DNA of 64,000 bases, taken from NCBI RefSeq assembly GCF_900176605.1, contig NZ_FXLP01000005.1:1-64000 (forward strand). Reading direction: 5' to 3'. Below, piece after piece: positions 36,514 through 45,829 of this stretch (positions within the stretch are counted from its first letter, which is position 1; every line of letters begins with the position of its first letter). The stretch is from Peptoniphilus vaginalis (GTDB lineage: Bacteria > Bacillota > Clostridia > Tissierellales > Peptoniphilaceae). The notes below the pieces were generated by a model that worked only from the letters and a program-made list of their open reading frames with translations, had not been told where the DNA came from and did no database searches. The position numbers were made by a program, and so were the translations under genes.

Positions 36514-36820
36514 AATTGCAGTTGTTGGAGACAAGGACTCGGTTTTATCTTTTAAGGCAATAGGCATAGAAGTCTTTGTTGCCTATGAAGATAAGGAAGC
36601 GAGAAGTCTGGTAGATAGTCTTGCAAAGGAAGATTATGGTGTAATTTATATCACAGAGGATCTTGCAGCAAAAATACCAAAGACAATCGAAAGATATAAT
36701 GATGAGTTAATACCAGCCATTATAGTTATCCCATCTAACAAGGGAACTCTTGGTATTGGTATGAAGAACTTAAATAAAAACGTGGAAAAGGCAGTTGGAG
36801 CGAATATATTAGGTGACTAG
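36506..36820 (+). CDS. ntpG: V-type ATPase subunit F (NtpG)
   Basis: 104 aa from ATG 36506, beginning [20 protein letters not shown], the family-typical opening. The GTG at 36497 adds three residues and is less likely. It overlaps ntpC by 8 bases. The protein is a Rossmann-like subunit of the central stalk; [11 protein letters not shown] and PAIIVIPS are conserved stretches. Confidence 0.93.
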   Translation: MYKIAVVGDKDSVLSFKAIGIEVFVAYEDKEARSLVDSLAKEDYGVIYITEDLAAKIPKTIERYNDELIPAIIVIPSNKGTLGIGMKNLNKNVEKAVGANILGD

Positions 36821-36847
36821 TCACCTTTTTATAAAGGAGGATCTTTA

Positions 36848-38617
36848 TTGAAATCAGGAAAGATAATTAAAGTATCCGGACCACTTGTTGTAGCCAGCGG
36901 CATGGAAGATGCCAATGTCTATGACGTGGTAGAAGTTTCTAAAGACAAATTAATTGGTGAAGTTATTGAAATGAGAGGGGACAAGGCCTCTATACAAGTA
37001 TATGAAGAAACTACAGGCATAGGTCCTGGAGATGAAGTTTATACAACAGGAGCACCCCTATCAGTAGAGCTGGGACCTGGAATGATTGAGCAAATGTTTG
37101 ATGGAATCCAAAGGCCCCTAGTTGGACTTAGAAACGAAGCCGGAGACTTTCTAGAAAGAGGAGTTACAGTAAATCCTTTAAATAGAGATAAAAAATGGGA
37201 ATTTAAAAAAGTTGCCAATGTTGGAGATGAAGTTGAACCAGGAGATGTTCTTGGTACAGTTGAAGAAACTTCAGTGGTAACTCACAAGATTATGGTTCCC
37301 AATGGAATAAGGGGTAAAGTTAAGGACATAAAAGAAGGTTCCTTCACAGTTGCTGATATAATTGCAGTTATTGAAACTGAAGATGGCGACAAGGAACTTA
37401 ATATGATTCAAAAGTGGCCTGTAAGAAAGGGAAGACCTTACAAGAAAAAGATTGATCCTAAGGAACCACTTATAACAGGACAAAGGGTAATTGATACCTT
37501 CTTCCCAATAACTAAGGGTGGTACTGCAGCTATACCAGGACCTTTTGGTTCAGGCAAGACAGTTGTACAACATCAACTTGCCAAGTGGGCAGATGCACAA
37601 ATAGTTGTCTATGTTGGTTGTGGTGAACGTGGAAATGAAATGACAGACGTACTTATGGAATTTCCAGAACTAATGGATCCAGCTACTGGCGAATCCATTA
37701 TGAAGAGGACAGTTCTTATTGCCAACACATCTAATATGCCAGTTGCTGCTCGTGAAGCTTCAATTTATACAGGAATCACAATTTCTGAATACTTTAGGGA
37801 CATGGGATATTCTGTAGCCATGATGGCTGACTCAACATCTCGTTGGGCAGAGGCCCTTCGTGAAATGTCTGGTCGTCTTGAAGAAATGCCTGGTGACGAA
37901 GGTTACCCAGCTTATCTTGCATCAAGAATTGCAGAATTTTATGAAAGAGCAGGACGTGTTCTTGTAAATGGTAAAGAAGAAAGGGAAGGTGCCTTATCAG
38001 TTATAGGTGCAGTTTCTCCTCCAGGTGGAGATATTTCTGAACCAGTTACACAAAACACACTTAGAATTGTAAAAATTTTCTGGAAACTTGACTATGATTT
38101 GTCATATCAAAGGCACTTCCCAGCGATTAACTGGATAGATTCTTACTCTTTGTATCAACCAAAGATAGATGCTTATCTAGATGAAAATATAGACAGAAGA
38201 TTTTCTAAACTTAGAAAGAGATCCATGGCACTTCTACAAGAAGAAACTTCTCTACTTGAAGTAGTAAGACTTGTTGGCCGTGATTCACTTTCTGATGAAG
38301 ATCAAATGAAGTTACACACAAGTAAGTCAATTCGTGAAGACTTCTTACAACAAAATGCCTTTCACGATGTTGATACCTTCTGTCCACTAGAAAAGCAATT
38401 TAAAATGCTTGACACAATTCTTTACTTCTACGATAAGGGACAAGAAGCCTTAGTTAAGGGAGCTTACTTCAGCGAAATCGAAGAGCTTGATGTAAAGGAA
38501 AGTATTGCTAGGATGAAGTACCTTCCAAATGATGAATTGGAAAAACTTGATGAAATAAAGGACAAAATTGATAGTCAACTTAAGAATTTAGTAGGGGTCG
38601 GTGATACAGATGCTTAA
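36848..38617 (+). CDS. ntpA: V-type ATPase catalytic subunit A
   Basis: 589 aa. It starts with TTG behind an AAGGAGGATC site. It has the P-loop [10 protein letters not shown] (Lys237), the catalytic GERGNEM segment, and the roughly 80-residue insertion that marks A against [18 protein letters not shown] and the [13 protein letters not shown] motif are present. It hydrolyses ATP in the A3B3 head. Confidence 0.97.
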   Translation: MKSGKIIKVSGPLVVASGMEDANVYDVVEVSKDKLIGEVIEMRGDKASIQVYEETTGIGPGDEVYTTGAPLSVELGPGMIEQMFDGIQRPLVGLRNEAGDFLERGVTVNPLNRDKKWEFKKVANVGDEVEPGDVLGTVEETSVVTHKIMVPNGIRGKVKDIKEGSFTVADIIAVIETEDGDKELNMIQKWPVRKGRPYKKKIDPKEPLITGQRVIDTFFPITKGGTAAIPGPFGSGKTVVQHQLAKWADAQIVVYVGCGERGNEMTDVLMEFPELMDPATGESIMKRTVLIANTSNMPVAAREASIYTGITISEYFRDMGYSVAMMADSTSRWAEALREMSGRLEEMPGDEGYPAYLASRIAEFYERAGRVLVNGKEEREGALSVIGAVSPPGGDISEPVTQNTLRIVKIFWKLDYDLSYQRHFPAINWIDSYSLYQPKIDAYLDENIDRRFSKLRKRSMALLQEETSLLEVVRLVGRDSLSDEDQMKLHTSKSIREDFLQQNAFHDVDTFCPLEKQFKMLDTILYFYDKGQEALVKGAYFSEIEELDVKESIARMKYLPNDELEKLDEIKDKIDSQLKNLVGVGDTDA

Positions 38618-40034
38618 AGAATATAAATCAGTAACAGAAGTTGTTGGACCTCTTATGACTGTTGAAGGTGTAGAAGGTGCAGCCTATGAAGAATTAGTTG
38701 ACATTGAGCTGCAAAATGGAGAAAAAAGACGTGGTCGTGTTATAGAAATTGATGGCGACAAGGCCATGGTACAAATCTTTGAAGGGTCTAGTGGAATTAA
38801 CCTAAAGGATACAAGTGTTAGGTTCTTAGGCAAGCCTCTTGAACTTGGAGTTTCACCTGATATGATTGGTAGAGTCTTTGATGGACTTGGAGAACCAATT
38901 GATGACGGTCCAAAAATTATTCCAGAAGAAAAAATTGATATAAATGGTACTGCAATCAATCCAGTATCTAGGGACTACCCATCAGAGTTTATTCAAACAG
39001 GAGTATCTGTAATTGACGGACTTAACACTCTTGTTAGGGGACAAAAACTTCCTATCTTCTCTGAAGCAGGACTTCCTCACAACGAGCTTGCAGCTCAAAT
39101 AGCAAGACAAGCTACAGTACTTTCTGGTGGAGACTTTGCCGTTGTCTTTGCAGCTATGGGTATTACCTTTGAAGAAGCCCAATACTTTATTGATGACTTT
39201 ACAAAGACAGGAGCCATTGATAGGGCAGTTCTATTTATGAACCTTGCCAATGACCCTGCTATTGAAAGACTTGCAACACCAAAGATGGCCCTCACTGCAG
39301 CAGAGTACTTGGCCTTTGAACAAGGTAAGCACGTTCTTGTTATCTTAACAGATATGACAAACTATGCAGAAGCCCTAAGAGAAGTTTCTGCAGCAAGAAA
39401 AGAAGTTCCAGGTAGGCGTGGTTACCCAGGTTATTTATACACTGACCTTGCAGGTATCTACGAAAGAGCAGGAAGGATTAAGGGTAGAGAAGGATCTATT
39501 ACACAAATTCCTATCTTAACAATGCCAGAAGGGGACATCACTCACCCAATCCCTGACTTGACAGGTTATATCACAGAGGGACAAATAATCCTATCAACTC
39601 AATTATTTAAGCAAGGTCTTGAACCACCTATTAACGCAATCCCATCCCTATCAAGACTTAAGGACAAGGGTATTGGGGAAGGCAAGACTCGTGAAGACCA
39701 TGCAGATACAATGAACCAAATTTACGCTGCCTATACAGCTGGTAAGGAAGCAAAGGAACTTTCAGCAATCTTAGGGGAAACTGCCCTTACAGAAACTGAC
39801 AAGGCCTTTGCACAATTTGCAGATATGTTTGAAAAACAATATGTATCTCAAGGTTTTGAAACAAATAGACCTATACTTGATACCCTAAATCTAGGTTGGG
39901 AGCTTCTATCAATAATTCCTAAGACAGAGCTTAAGAGAATTGACGACAAATTAATTGAAAAATATTTGGGCGATAAGGAGAATAAAGAGGAGGATTCTAA
40001 GAATCCTAAAAATTTAGAAAATGAGGGATTATAA
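38610..40034 (+). CDS. ntpB: V-type ATPase subunit B
   Basis: 474 aa from ATG 38610, with GGTGAT 5 bases before it; this start overlaps ntpA by 8 bases. It lacks a P-loop, as expected for B. Conserved segments are [40 protein letters not shown] and [19 protein letters not shown]. The last 25 residues are Lys/Glu/Asn-rich and look like a species-specific tail. Confidence 0.96.
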   Translation: MLKEYKSVTEVVGPLMTVEGVEGAAYEELVDIELQNGEKRRGRVIEIDGDKAMVQIFEGSSGINLKDTSVRFLGKPLELGVSPDMIGRVFDGLGEPIDDGPKIIPEEKIDINGTAINPVSRDYPSEFIQTGVSVIDGLNTLVRGQKLPIFSEAGLPHNELAAQIARQATVLSGGDFAVVFAAMGITFEEAQYFIDDFTKTGAIDRAVLFMNLANDPAIERLATPKMALTAAEYLAFEQGKHVLVILTDMTNYAEALREVSAARKEVPGRRGYPGYLYTDLAGIYERAGRIKGREGSITQIPILTMPEGDITHPIPDLTGYITEGQIILSTQLFKQGLEPPINAIPSLSRLKDKGIGEGKTREDHADTMNQIYAAYTAGKEAKELSAILGETALTETDKAFAQFADMFEKQYVSQGFETNRPILDTLNLGWELLSIIPKTELKRIDDKLIEKYLGDKENKEEDSKNPKNLENEGL

Positions 40035-40717
40035 TGGCAAGACTAAATATAAACCCCACAAGGATGAACTTATCCATTCTAAAGACTAAACTTGAAACTT
40101 CAAAGAGAGGCCACAAATTATTAAAGGACAAGCAAGATGAACTTATGAGACAGTTCATTACTCTTATCAAAGAAAATAAAAAGCTAAGACTTGAAGTAGA
40201 AGATAAACTACAAAATTCCTTTAAGGCCTTCTTAATGGCATCAGCTGCCATGAGTCCAGAGATGTTAGAAGAGGCTATTGCCCTTCCAACTACAAAGACT
40301 CTTGTTGATATAAGAAAGAAAAACGTAATGTCTGTTGACGTGCCAGAGATGGAATTTTTAACTGAGAAGACATCAGAAGATGCTTCAAGATATCCCTACG
40401 GATATGCTCAGACAACTTCGGACCTTGACTCAGCAATTGATAATCTAACAGAAGTTATGGAAGAGCTACTCACTCTAACTCAAAAGGAAAAGGCATCTCA
40501 ACTCCTCGCCAATGAAATCGAAAAGACAAGGAGAAGGGTGAACGCTCTTGAGTATAAGACTATTCCAGACCTAGAAGAAACGATAAAATATATTCGTTCA
40601 AAACTTGATGAAAGTGAAAGAGCAAATATAACAAGACTTATGAAAGTCAAGGACATCATCTCAAAGGAAGAGATGAAGGAAGAAAAAACAGAAAAAGTAA
40701 ATGCAGAACTTGCATAA
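40034..40717 (+). CDS. ntpD: V-type ATPase subunit D
   Basis: 227 aa. It begins [20 protein letters not shown], the usual start, and consists of two long helices forming the rotor shaft (about 10-70 and 130-205, with [21 protein letters not shown]). Its start shares a base with the ntpB stop. It ends the operon; no HJ-type extra genes follow. Confidence 0.95.
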   Translation: MARLNINPTRMNLSILKTKLETSKRGHKLLKDKQDELMRQFITLIKENKKLRLEVEDKLQNSFKAFLMASAAMSPEMLEEAIALPTTKTLVDIRKKNVMSVDVPEMEFLTEKTSEDASRYPYGYAQTTSDLDSAIDNLTEVMEELLTLTQKEKASQLLANEIEKTRRRVNALEYKTIPDLEETIKYIRSKLDESERANITRLMKVKDIISKEEMKEEKTEKVNAELA

Positions 40718-40721
40718 GAAT

Positions 40722-40755
40722 AAAAAAGCTAGAGAAAATTCTCTGGCTTTTTTCT
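40722..40755 (+). terminator. Terminator of the V-ATPase operon
   Basis: AAAAAGCTAGAGA pairs with TCTCTGGCTTTTT, with one G-T pair and a short AAAT loop, followed by TTTTCTTTT. Confidence 0.9.
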
Positions 40756-40919
40756 TTTGCAAGCATAAGTAAACATAAAACTACTTCTTAATAATTTTTT
40801 ATAAATTACTACAGACTCATCCATTAAGTATGGAAGGACACTTTTGTGTAAGTAGATTAACTTTTGGTTATAAATTAATTAAAGAAAAGCAAGACAAGAT
40901 ATAAGAGAGGGAGGAAGAA

Positions 40920-41300
40920 ATGAAATTTTTACACACAATGATTAGGGTAAAGGACCTTGAAAGGTCAGAGAAATTTTACAAAGAAGCACTGGGTTTTGTT
41001 GAGTCAAGACGCAAGGACTTCCCAGAAGATGAATTCACACTTTTGTATTTAAAGTTAGAAGACTCACCCTTTGAATTAGAGTTAACTTATAACTACGACG
41101 GAAGAGATTATACAATTGGTGACGGATACGGTCACATTGCAATTTCTCACCCAGACATAAAATCCTTTAGGGAAGAGTTGAAGAGCAAGGGTTACGATGT
41201 AACAGAATTAAAGTCGCTTTCAGACAAGTCAGATTTCTACTTCTTTGTGAAGGACCCAGATGGATATAAGATTGAAGTAATTGGAGAAAAAAATAAATAA
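40920..41300 (+). CDS. gloA: Lactoylglutathione lyase-like glyoxalase
   Basis: 126 aa, vicinal-oxygen-chelate fold. The metal ligands expected for GloA are visible: His5, Glu54 (FELELTY), His73 (GYGHIAI) and Glu121 (DGYKIEVIG). It converts the methylglyoxal-thiol adduct to a lactoyl thioester. The start has a GGGAGG site. It is a single-gene unit ending in an unusual structured terminator region. Confidence 0.92.
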   Translation: MKFLHTMIRVKDLERSEKFYKEALGFVESRRKDFPEDEFTLLYLKLEDSPFELELTYNYDGRDYTIGDGYGHIAISHPDIKSFREELKSKGYDVTELKSLSDKSDFYFFVKDPDGYKIEVIGEKNK

Positions 41301-41305
41301 AGAAT

Positions 41306-41402
41306 AACCACCTTGTGAAATAAAATTGAAGTGCTATCCTCTAGTTGGTTTTTAAGTCCAACTTTTGGGGTTAGTTCAAATTCATAAGGTGGTTTCTTTT
41401 TT
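41306..41402 (+). terminator. Long structured terminator between gloA and the DUF3021 gene
   Basis: AACCACCTT (41306-41314) pairs with AAGGTGGTT (41386-41394) ahead of TCTTTTTT. Inside are AATTGAA/TTCAAATT and AGTTGG/CCAACT arms plus a partial CTATCC/GGGGTTAG match, making one long imperfect hairpin of about 90 nt. This is far larger than the other terminators in the window. Confidence 0.7.
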
Positions 41403-41853
41403 AAATATTATTTTTTAATTTTGCATTTAATTTTTCTACGTCCCTTTTGAAAATTGTATATTCAATAAACCAAATTGCAAGGTAGATTAAAAAGTAAGTG
41501 GCAAAGAAGATTGCCAAGGCTTGAAGGGATCTTTGAAACCAAAATAACTTATAACCCACAAAGCTTATTGTAAAGGCAGTTAAAAGGAAGTGAATGATTG
41601 TCTTTTTTAAAATAGAAAATTTTTCTTCTTTCCAAACAAGAGATGCAAGGCTAAAAACTATGCCAAGAAGTCCCGTAAGGCAGATGGAAGAAAGGCTTGC
41701 AGAGAATACAGAAGCAGAACTTTCTATTAAGTCAGGGTTAGCTAGTGTGAAACCCCCATCCAAAAAAATGTAGGACATAAAAATTGAAATAACAAGTAAT
41801 ACAAATTCACAAATCAAAATCCCATTTATAATTTGACTAATAATTTTTTTCAT
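41401..41853 (-). CDS. DUF3021 membrane protein
   Basis: 150 aa with four membrane segments (about 6-28, 52-72, 88-104 and 110-132) and the family-typical LVWKEEKFSILKKTIIHFLLTA stretch. It follows a LytTR regulator by 9 bases, the standard DUF3021 arrangement, where the membrane protein is thought to modulate the regulator. Confidence 0.88.
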   Translation of the reverse strand: MKKIISQIINGILICEFVLLVISIFMSYIFLDGGFTLANPDLIESSASVFSASLSSICLTGLLGIVFSLASLVWKEEKFSILKKTIIHFLLTAFTISFVGYKLFWFQRSLQALAIFFATYFLIYLAIWFIEYTIFKRDVEKLNAKLKNNI

Positions 41854-41862
41854 AAAATCACC

Positions 41863-42303
41863 TCATATACCAAGAGTTTCCTTAATTTTTTTCACATATC
41901 TTCGAGAGACAAAGGTTCTGGACTTATTTTTCATAATGACAGAAATAGTTCCCGAATAAGATAAGTCGAAGCTATCGACTAAGTTTAGGTTAATTAGTTC
42001 AGAATTTGAAATCCGCACAAACTTTTTTAGCTTTAAGTCCTCTTCAAGTTGATAAATTCTTTTCTTTATCTGAAATTTTTCATCTATAGACTCAGCAAAA
42101 ACTTTTGAATCCTCTGTATAAATCCTATAAATCTTGCCGGGATTTAAAATTTTAATCTTCTCGCCAAGATAGGCAAGCAAAATATTATCGGAATTTTCTA
42201 AGACAAAGGACTTAAGCCTTAAAACTTCTTCTGTAAGTTTATCAGTATAAACAACAGCCTTGGGCAACTTAAAATTTTCATCTATTTTAATTTCAAAATC
42301 CAT
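41863..42303 (-). CDS. LytTR-type transcriptional regulator
   Basis: 146 aa. A LytTR DNA-binding domain covers about residues 55-146, with FVRISNSELINLNLVDSFDL and TFVSRRYVKKIKETLGI. There is no receiver domain, so this is the stand-alone form that pairs with DUF3021. Autoregulation is common in this pair but no LytTR site was identified. The start has an AAAGGAGG site. Confidence 0.9.
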   Translation of the reverse strand: MDFEIKIDENFKLPKAVVYTDKLTEEVLRLKSFVLENSDNILLAYLGEKIKILNPGKIYRIYTEDSKVFAESIDEKFQIKKRIYQLEEDLKLKKFVRISNSELINLNLVDSFDLSYSGTISVIMKNKSRTFVSRRYVKKIKETLGI

Positions 42304-42489
42304 TTCCGACCTCCTTTACTTATAATATAAATCATTATGAAGAAAAGTAAATAAAACTTATCTAAGTGGTCGAAAATTTAATGTAAGTGGAAAAATAAAA
42401 GAGTTTCTAAATTTATCTCATAAAAATTATAAAGATAATAAAGACAATAAATAAATTAAAATTGGGTAAACTAATACAGAGGTGTTTAA

Positions 42490-43011
42490 ATGAAGAAAAT
42501 TTTATTATATGGGTTAGATATTGAAAAGACAAAAATCACTGAAGAAGTTGCAAGGTACTTTGGAATTGAATTAAATAAGATAAATAAAGAAAACCTAGAA
42601 GAGAAGGTTGGAGAACTTTTTAAAGAAGACTTAAGCAAAAATGAAAGCCTTGAAGCAGAAGAAAAGTTAATGGTTTTTCCAGATATGGATAGGGAAGAAC
42701 TTCGAGACTTTTTGCTTACACTTAAAGACAGGGGAGTCATGGTTGACCATAAGTGCGTCCTCACAAAGACCAATGCAGAGTGGACCTTTGGATTTTTAAT
42801 GGGACACATTGCAGATGAACACAGAGTGGTTACAAAATTTAGGGAACTTGGTGGACTTGTTAAACTTGCCCTTGAAAAACTCGAAAAAGAAATAGACCAA
42901 GACCTAAAGGGCCTTGTGGATAGGGCAATGGAAAATAGGGACAGAGAACTTGACGAAGAAAAAATCGACAAGGACATAAGAGACTTAAAAGAAAAATTAA
43001 ATGTAAAATAA
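42490..43011 (+). CDS. DUF3783 domain protein
   Basis: 173 aa. The region about 65-115 (MDREELRDFLLTLKDRGV and DHKCVLTKTNAEWTFGFLMGHIADEH) matches DUF3783 proteins of anaerobic Firmicutes. The C-terminal 50 residues are a charged helix. The function is unknown. It is divergent from the LytTR gene across 186 bases of AT-rich DNA. Confidence 0.8.
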   Translation: MKKILLYGLDIEKTKITEEVARYFGIELNKINKENLEEKVGELFKEDLSKNESLEAEEKLMVFPDMDREELRDFLLTLKDRGVMVDHKCVLTKTNAEWTFGFLMGHIADEHRVVTKFRELGGLVKLALEKLEKEIDQDLKGLVDRAMENRDRELDEEKIDKDIRDLKEKLNVK

Positions 43012-43070
43012 GATTACACTAAAATAGAATCTAAGGAAAATATATTTTATATTTTTTTATAATCGAAAGT

Positions 43071-43099
43071 TTGTAATAAGAAAAATTCTTTAATATAAT
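43071..43099 (+). promoter_or_regulatory. Promoter of the restriction-modification cassette, inside an inverted repeat
   Basis: TTGTAA (43071-43076), a 17-base spacer and TATAAT (43094-43099). The arms AATAAGAA (43075-43082) and TTCTTATT (43101-43108) flank the spacer and -10. The predicted transcription start lies at about 43106, next to the first possible start codon. Confidence 0.6.
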
Positions 43100-43106
43100 A
43101 TTCTTA

Positions 43107-44114
43107 TTGAAAATGAAAGGAAAAGTTGCCTTGATATCTAAGACGATACTTAATTCAAAAATACAATTTAATAAAAACGACGATTTTTCTTATAAAGTCC
43201 AAAATTTGAATAAAATAATTAGTGATTATAATGTCAAACCATTTTTAAAATGGGCAGGAGGAAAGGGTCAACTTCTTAGAGAAATAGAAAAGCAGTATCC
43301 GTTTCATGATTATAATATAAAAAAATATGTTGAACCATTTGTTGGTGGAGGGGCAGTCTTTTTTGATATTATAAATAAGTATGATTTGGAATTCATTTAT
43401 ATCAGTGATACTAATAACGACTTAATAAATGCCTATAGAACTATAAAATATAATAAGCTAGACTTAATTAAGTTATTAAAAATTATGGAAAAAGAATACT
43501 TGAACAAGGATAAAGAACATAGAAAGAAATATTATTTAGAAAAAAGAGAAAAATATAATGATATAAAAATCAAAGGTAGTAATGAACATAATGTTTTAAA
43601 AGCTTCTTATTTAATATTTTTAAACAAAACATGTTTTAATGGTTTATATCGTGTAAACAGTAAAGGTCTATTTAATGTTCCTATGGGCACATATAAAAAT
43701 CCACAAATTTGTGATGAAAAAAATATTATTGCGATTTCAGATAAATTAAAAAGAGTTAAAATAGAATGTGCTGATTTTAAGGATTCTGAAGATTTTATAG
43801 ATGAAAATACATTTGTATATTTTGACCCGCCATATAGACCAATAACTAAGACTGCTAACTTTACAGCATATACATCTAATGAATTTAATGATAATAATCA
43901 GATAGAACTAGCAAATTTTGTAAAAAAGATTGATAAGAAAGGGGCAAAATTTGTATTAAGTAATTCAGACCCAAAAAACACCGATGACGAGGATGATTTT
44001 TTTGATGATCTATATTCTGAATTTAAAATAAGAAGAGTAGATGCTAAAAGAATGATAAATTCTAATAGCAAAAAAAGAGGAAATGTTAAGGAGTTATTGA
44101 TTTCAAATTTTTGA
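43107..44114 (+). CDS. D12-class adenine-N6 DNA methyltransferase (DpnM-like)
   Basis: 335 aa in the longest frame (TTG 43107). The SAM motif FLKWAGGKGQLL (46-57), EPFVGGGAVFFD and the catalytic DPPY (240-243) are present in the alpha-class order; the nearby DpnII-type nuclease suggests GATC as target. The N-terminus is about 35 residues longer than Dam/DpnM. A predicted transcription start near 43106 would make TTG 43107 and ATG 43113 leaderless; TTG 43131 behind AAAGGA (43116-43121) is a good alternative. The cassette is more AT-rich than its neighbours, which suggests transfer. Confidence 0.92.
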   Translation: MKMKGKVALISKTILNSKIQFNKNDDFSYKVQNLNKIISDYNVKPFLKWAGGKGQLLREIEKQYPFHDYNIKKYVEPFVGGGAVFFDIINKYDLEFIYISDTNNDLINAYRTIKYNKLDLIKLLKIMEKEYLNKDKEHRKKYYLEKREKYNDIKIKGSNEHNVLKASYLIFLNKTCFNGLYRVNSKGLFNVPMGTYKNPQICDEKNIIAISDKLKRVKIECADFKDSEDFIDENTFVYFDPPYRPITKTANFTAYTSNEFNDNNQIELANFVKKIDKKGAKFVLSNSDPKNTDDEDDFFDDLYSEFKIRRVDAKRMINSNSKKRGNVKELLISNF

Positions 44115-44138
44115 AGTAATGAGTTAAAGGAGCTATTA

Positions 44139-45023
44139 ATGGAAAAAAAGAATTTTACGGAATGGCTAAGTAATTTTAGAAATAGTATATCCGACTATAA
44201 ATACTACATCAATTTTGAAAAAATTTATGATAATGTTGATAAAATAAAAGTTGAGCTTAATATTCTAAATTCTCTTATTGGCTCTAAAGATATAGAAAAT
44301 GAGTTTATAAAATTAATAAAGAATTATCCAGAAATCATAAAATGCATTCCAATTCTATTGGCAGTAAGGCTTAATGAAATTTATTGCCAAGACGATAATG
44401 GTGGATTCTTATATAAATTTAATGTACTACAACAGAACGTAGAAGAAAAAACAATGGATTATGATAATTATGTGTATTTTATGAAAGAGACAGGTCTTTT
44501 TGATCTTTTAGAAAATCATATAGTTAATAATTTAATAGATTATGTTACTGGCGTTGAGACAGGGCTTGATTCCAATGGTCGAAAAAATCGCGGTGGGCAT
44601 TTAATGGAAAATTTAGTAGAAAATTACATTAAAAGAGCTGGATTTAGAAAAAATGAGAACTATTTTAAAGAAATGTATATTAGTGAAATATCTTCTAAAT
44701 GGAATATAGATTTATCAAATATTTCTAATAAAGGAAAAATGGAGAAGAGATTTGATTTTGTATTAAAAACTTCAAGTATGATATATGCAATTGAAACAAA
44801 TTTTTATTCTGGAGGTGGAAGTAAACTCAATGAAACAGCCAGAAGCTATAAAACATTGGCAGTTGAATCACAAGATATTGATGGATTTACTTTCGTATGG
44901 ATTACTGATGGAAAAGGTTGGTTTAGCGCAAAAAATAATCTTGAAGAAACTTTTGATATTATGGAAAATATATACAATATAAAGGAACTTGAAGATGGCA
45001 TAATTAATGAGGTATTTAGGTAA
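44139..45023 (+). CDS. DpnII-family restriction endonuclease
   Basis: 294 aa, the length of DpnII/MboI enzymes. Conserved stretches are GVETGLDSNGRKNRGGHLMENLVE (about 146-169) and a PD-(D/E)XK-like core RFDFVLKTSSMIYAIETNFY (about 207-226), then GGSKLNETARSYK. It should cut unmethylated GATC. The start has an AAAGGAG site. Its last base is the first base of the next gene. Confidence 0.92.
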   Translation: MEKKNFTEWLSNFRNSISDYKYYINFEKIYDNVDKIKVELNILNSLIGSKDIENEFIKLIKNYPEIIKCIPILLAVRLNEIYCQDDNGGFLYKFNVLQQNVEEKTMDYDNYVYFMKETGLFDLLENHIVNNLIDYVTGVETGLDSNGRKNRGGHLMENLVENYIKRAGFRKNENYFKEMYISEISSKWNIDLSNISNKGKMEKRFDFVLKTSSMIYAIETNFYSGGGSKLNETARSYKTLAVESQDIDGFTFVWITDGKGWFSAKNNLEETFDIMENIYNIKELEDGIINEVFR

Positions 45024-45775
45024 TGGCAAATAAAATAACAAAATGGGAACCTGAAAATTTTGAACTTGAGATGACAACTCATTGGACTTTTCCTCAACGT
45101 GGAAACTGGGCGACGCATGATGCAAAGTGGCGAGGAAATTGGTCGCCTTACATACCTAGGAATATAATTTTGAGATATTCTAATGAAAAAGATTTAATAT
45201 TGGATCAATTTGCAGGTGGAGGAACAACACTTGTTGAGGCAAAGTTATTAAATAGAAATATAATCGGAGTAGACGTTAACGATGTTGCTCTTAATCGTTG
45301 TAAAGAAAAAGTTGATTTTAAACATATGGGTGCGGATGGAAAAGTTTTTTTGAAAAAAGGCGATGCAAGAAACTTAGACTTTATATCAGATAATAGCATA
45401 GATTTGATTTGCACTCATCCACCATATGCAAATATAATAGAGTACAGTGAAGATATCGAAGAAGACTTATCTCGTTTAAAAATTAAAGACTTTTTGGAAG
45501 AAATGAAAAAAGTTGCATCAGAAAGTTACAGAGTCTTAAAGAAAGATAAATTTTGTGCAGTATTAATTGGAGATACTAGACAAAAAGGGCACATGATACC
45601 ACTTTCATTTTATGTAATGCAAGTTTTTGAAGAAGCAGGATTTAAAATGAAAGAAATGATAATTAAAGAACAACATAATTGTAAAGCTACTGGATTTTGG
45701 AAAACGAACAGTATAAAATACAATTTTTTATTGATTGCTCATGAGCATTTATTCATATTTAGAAAATCAAAATAA
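45023..45775 (+). CDS. Second DNA methyltransferase of the cassette (HPPY type)
   Basis: 250 aa. SAM motif LDQFAGGGTTLVEA (60-73) precedes a catalytic-type THPPY (131-135), in which His replaces the usual Asp or Ser before PPY. IIGVDVNDVALNRC is motif II. The N-terminal segment THWTFPQRGNWATHDAKWRG may help bind the target. It is not the DpnA type of classic DpnII systems, where DPPY comes before the SAM motif. Its stop codon lies in the stem of the shared terminator. Confidence 0.85.
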   Translation: MANKITKWEPENFELEMTTHWTFPQRGNWATHDAKWRGNWSPYIPRNIILRYSNEKDLILDQFAGGGTTLVEAKLLNRNIIGVDVNDVALNRCKEKVDFKHMGADGKVFLKKGDARNLDFISDNSIDLICTHPPYANIIEYSEDIEEDLSRLKIKDFLEEMKKVASESYRVLKKDKFCAVLIGDTRQKGHMIPLSFYVMQVFEEAGFKMKEMIIKEQHNCKATGFWKTNSIKYNFLLIAHEHLFIFRKSK

Positions 45776-45809
45776 CCTCGATGTTTTATTTACACCGAGG
45801 TTATTTTTA
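45771..45809. terminator. Bidirectional terminator between the R-M cassette and carB
   Basis: AATAACCTCG (45771-45780) pairs perfectly with CGAGGTTATT (45796-45805). A T run follows on the plus strand, and the minus strand also reads into Ts. Confidence 0.88.
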
Positions 45810-45829
45810 TGTCTTATAAGGTTTTTATA

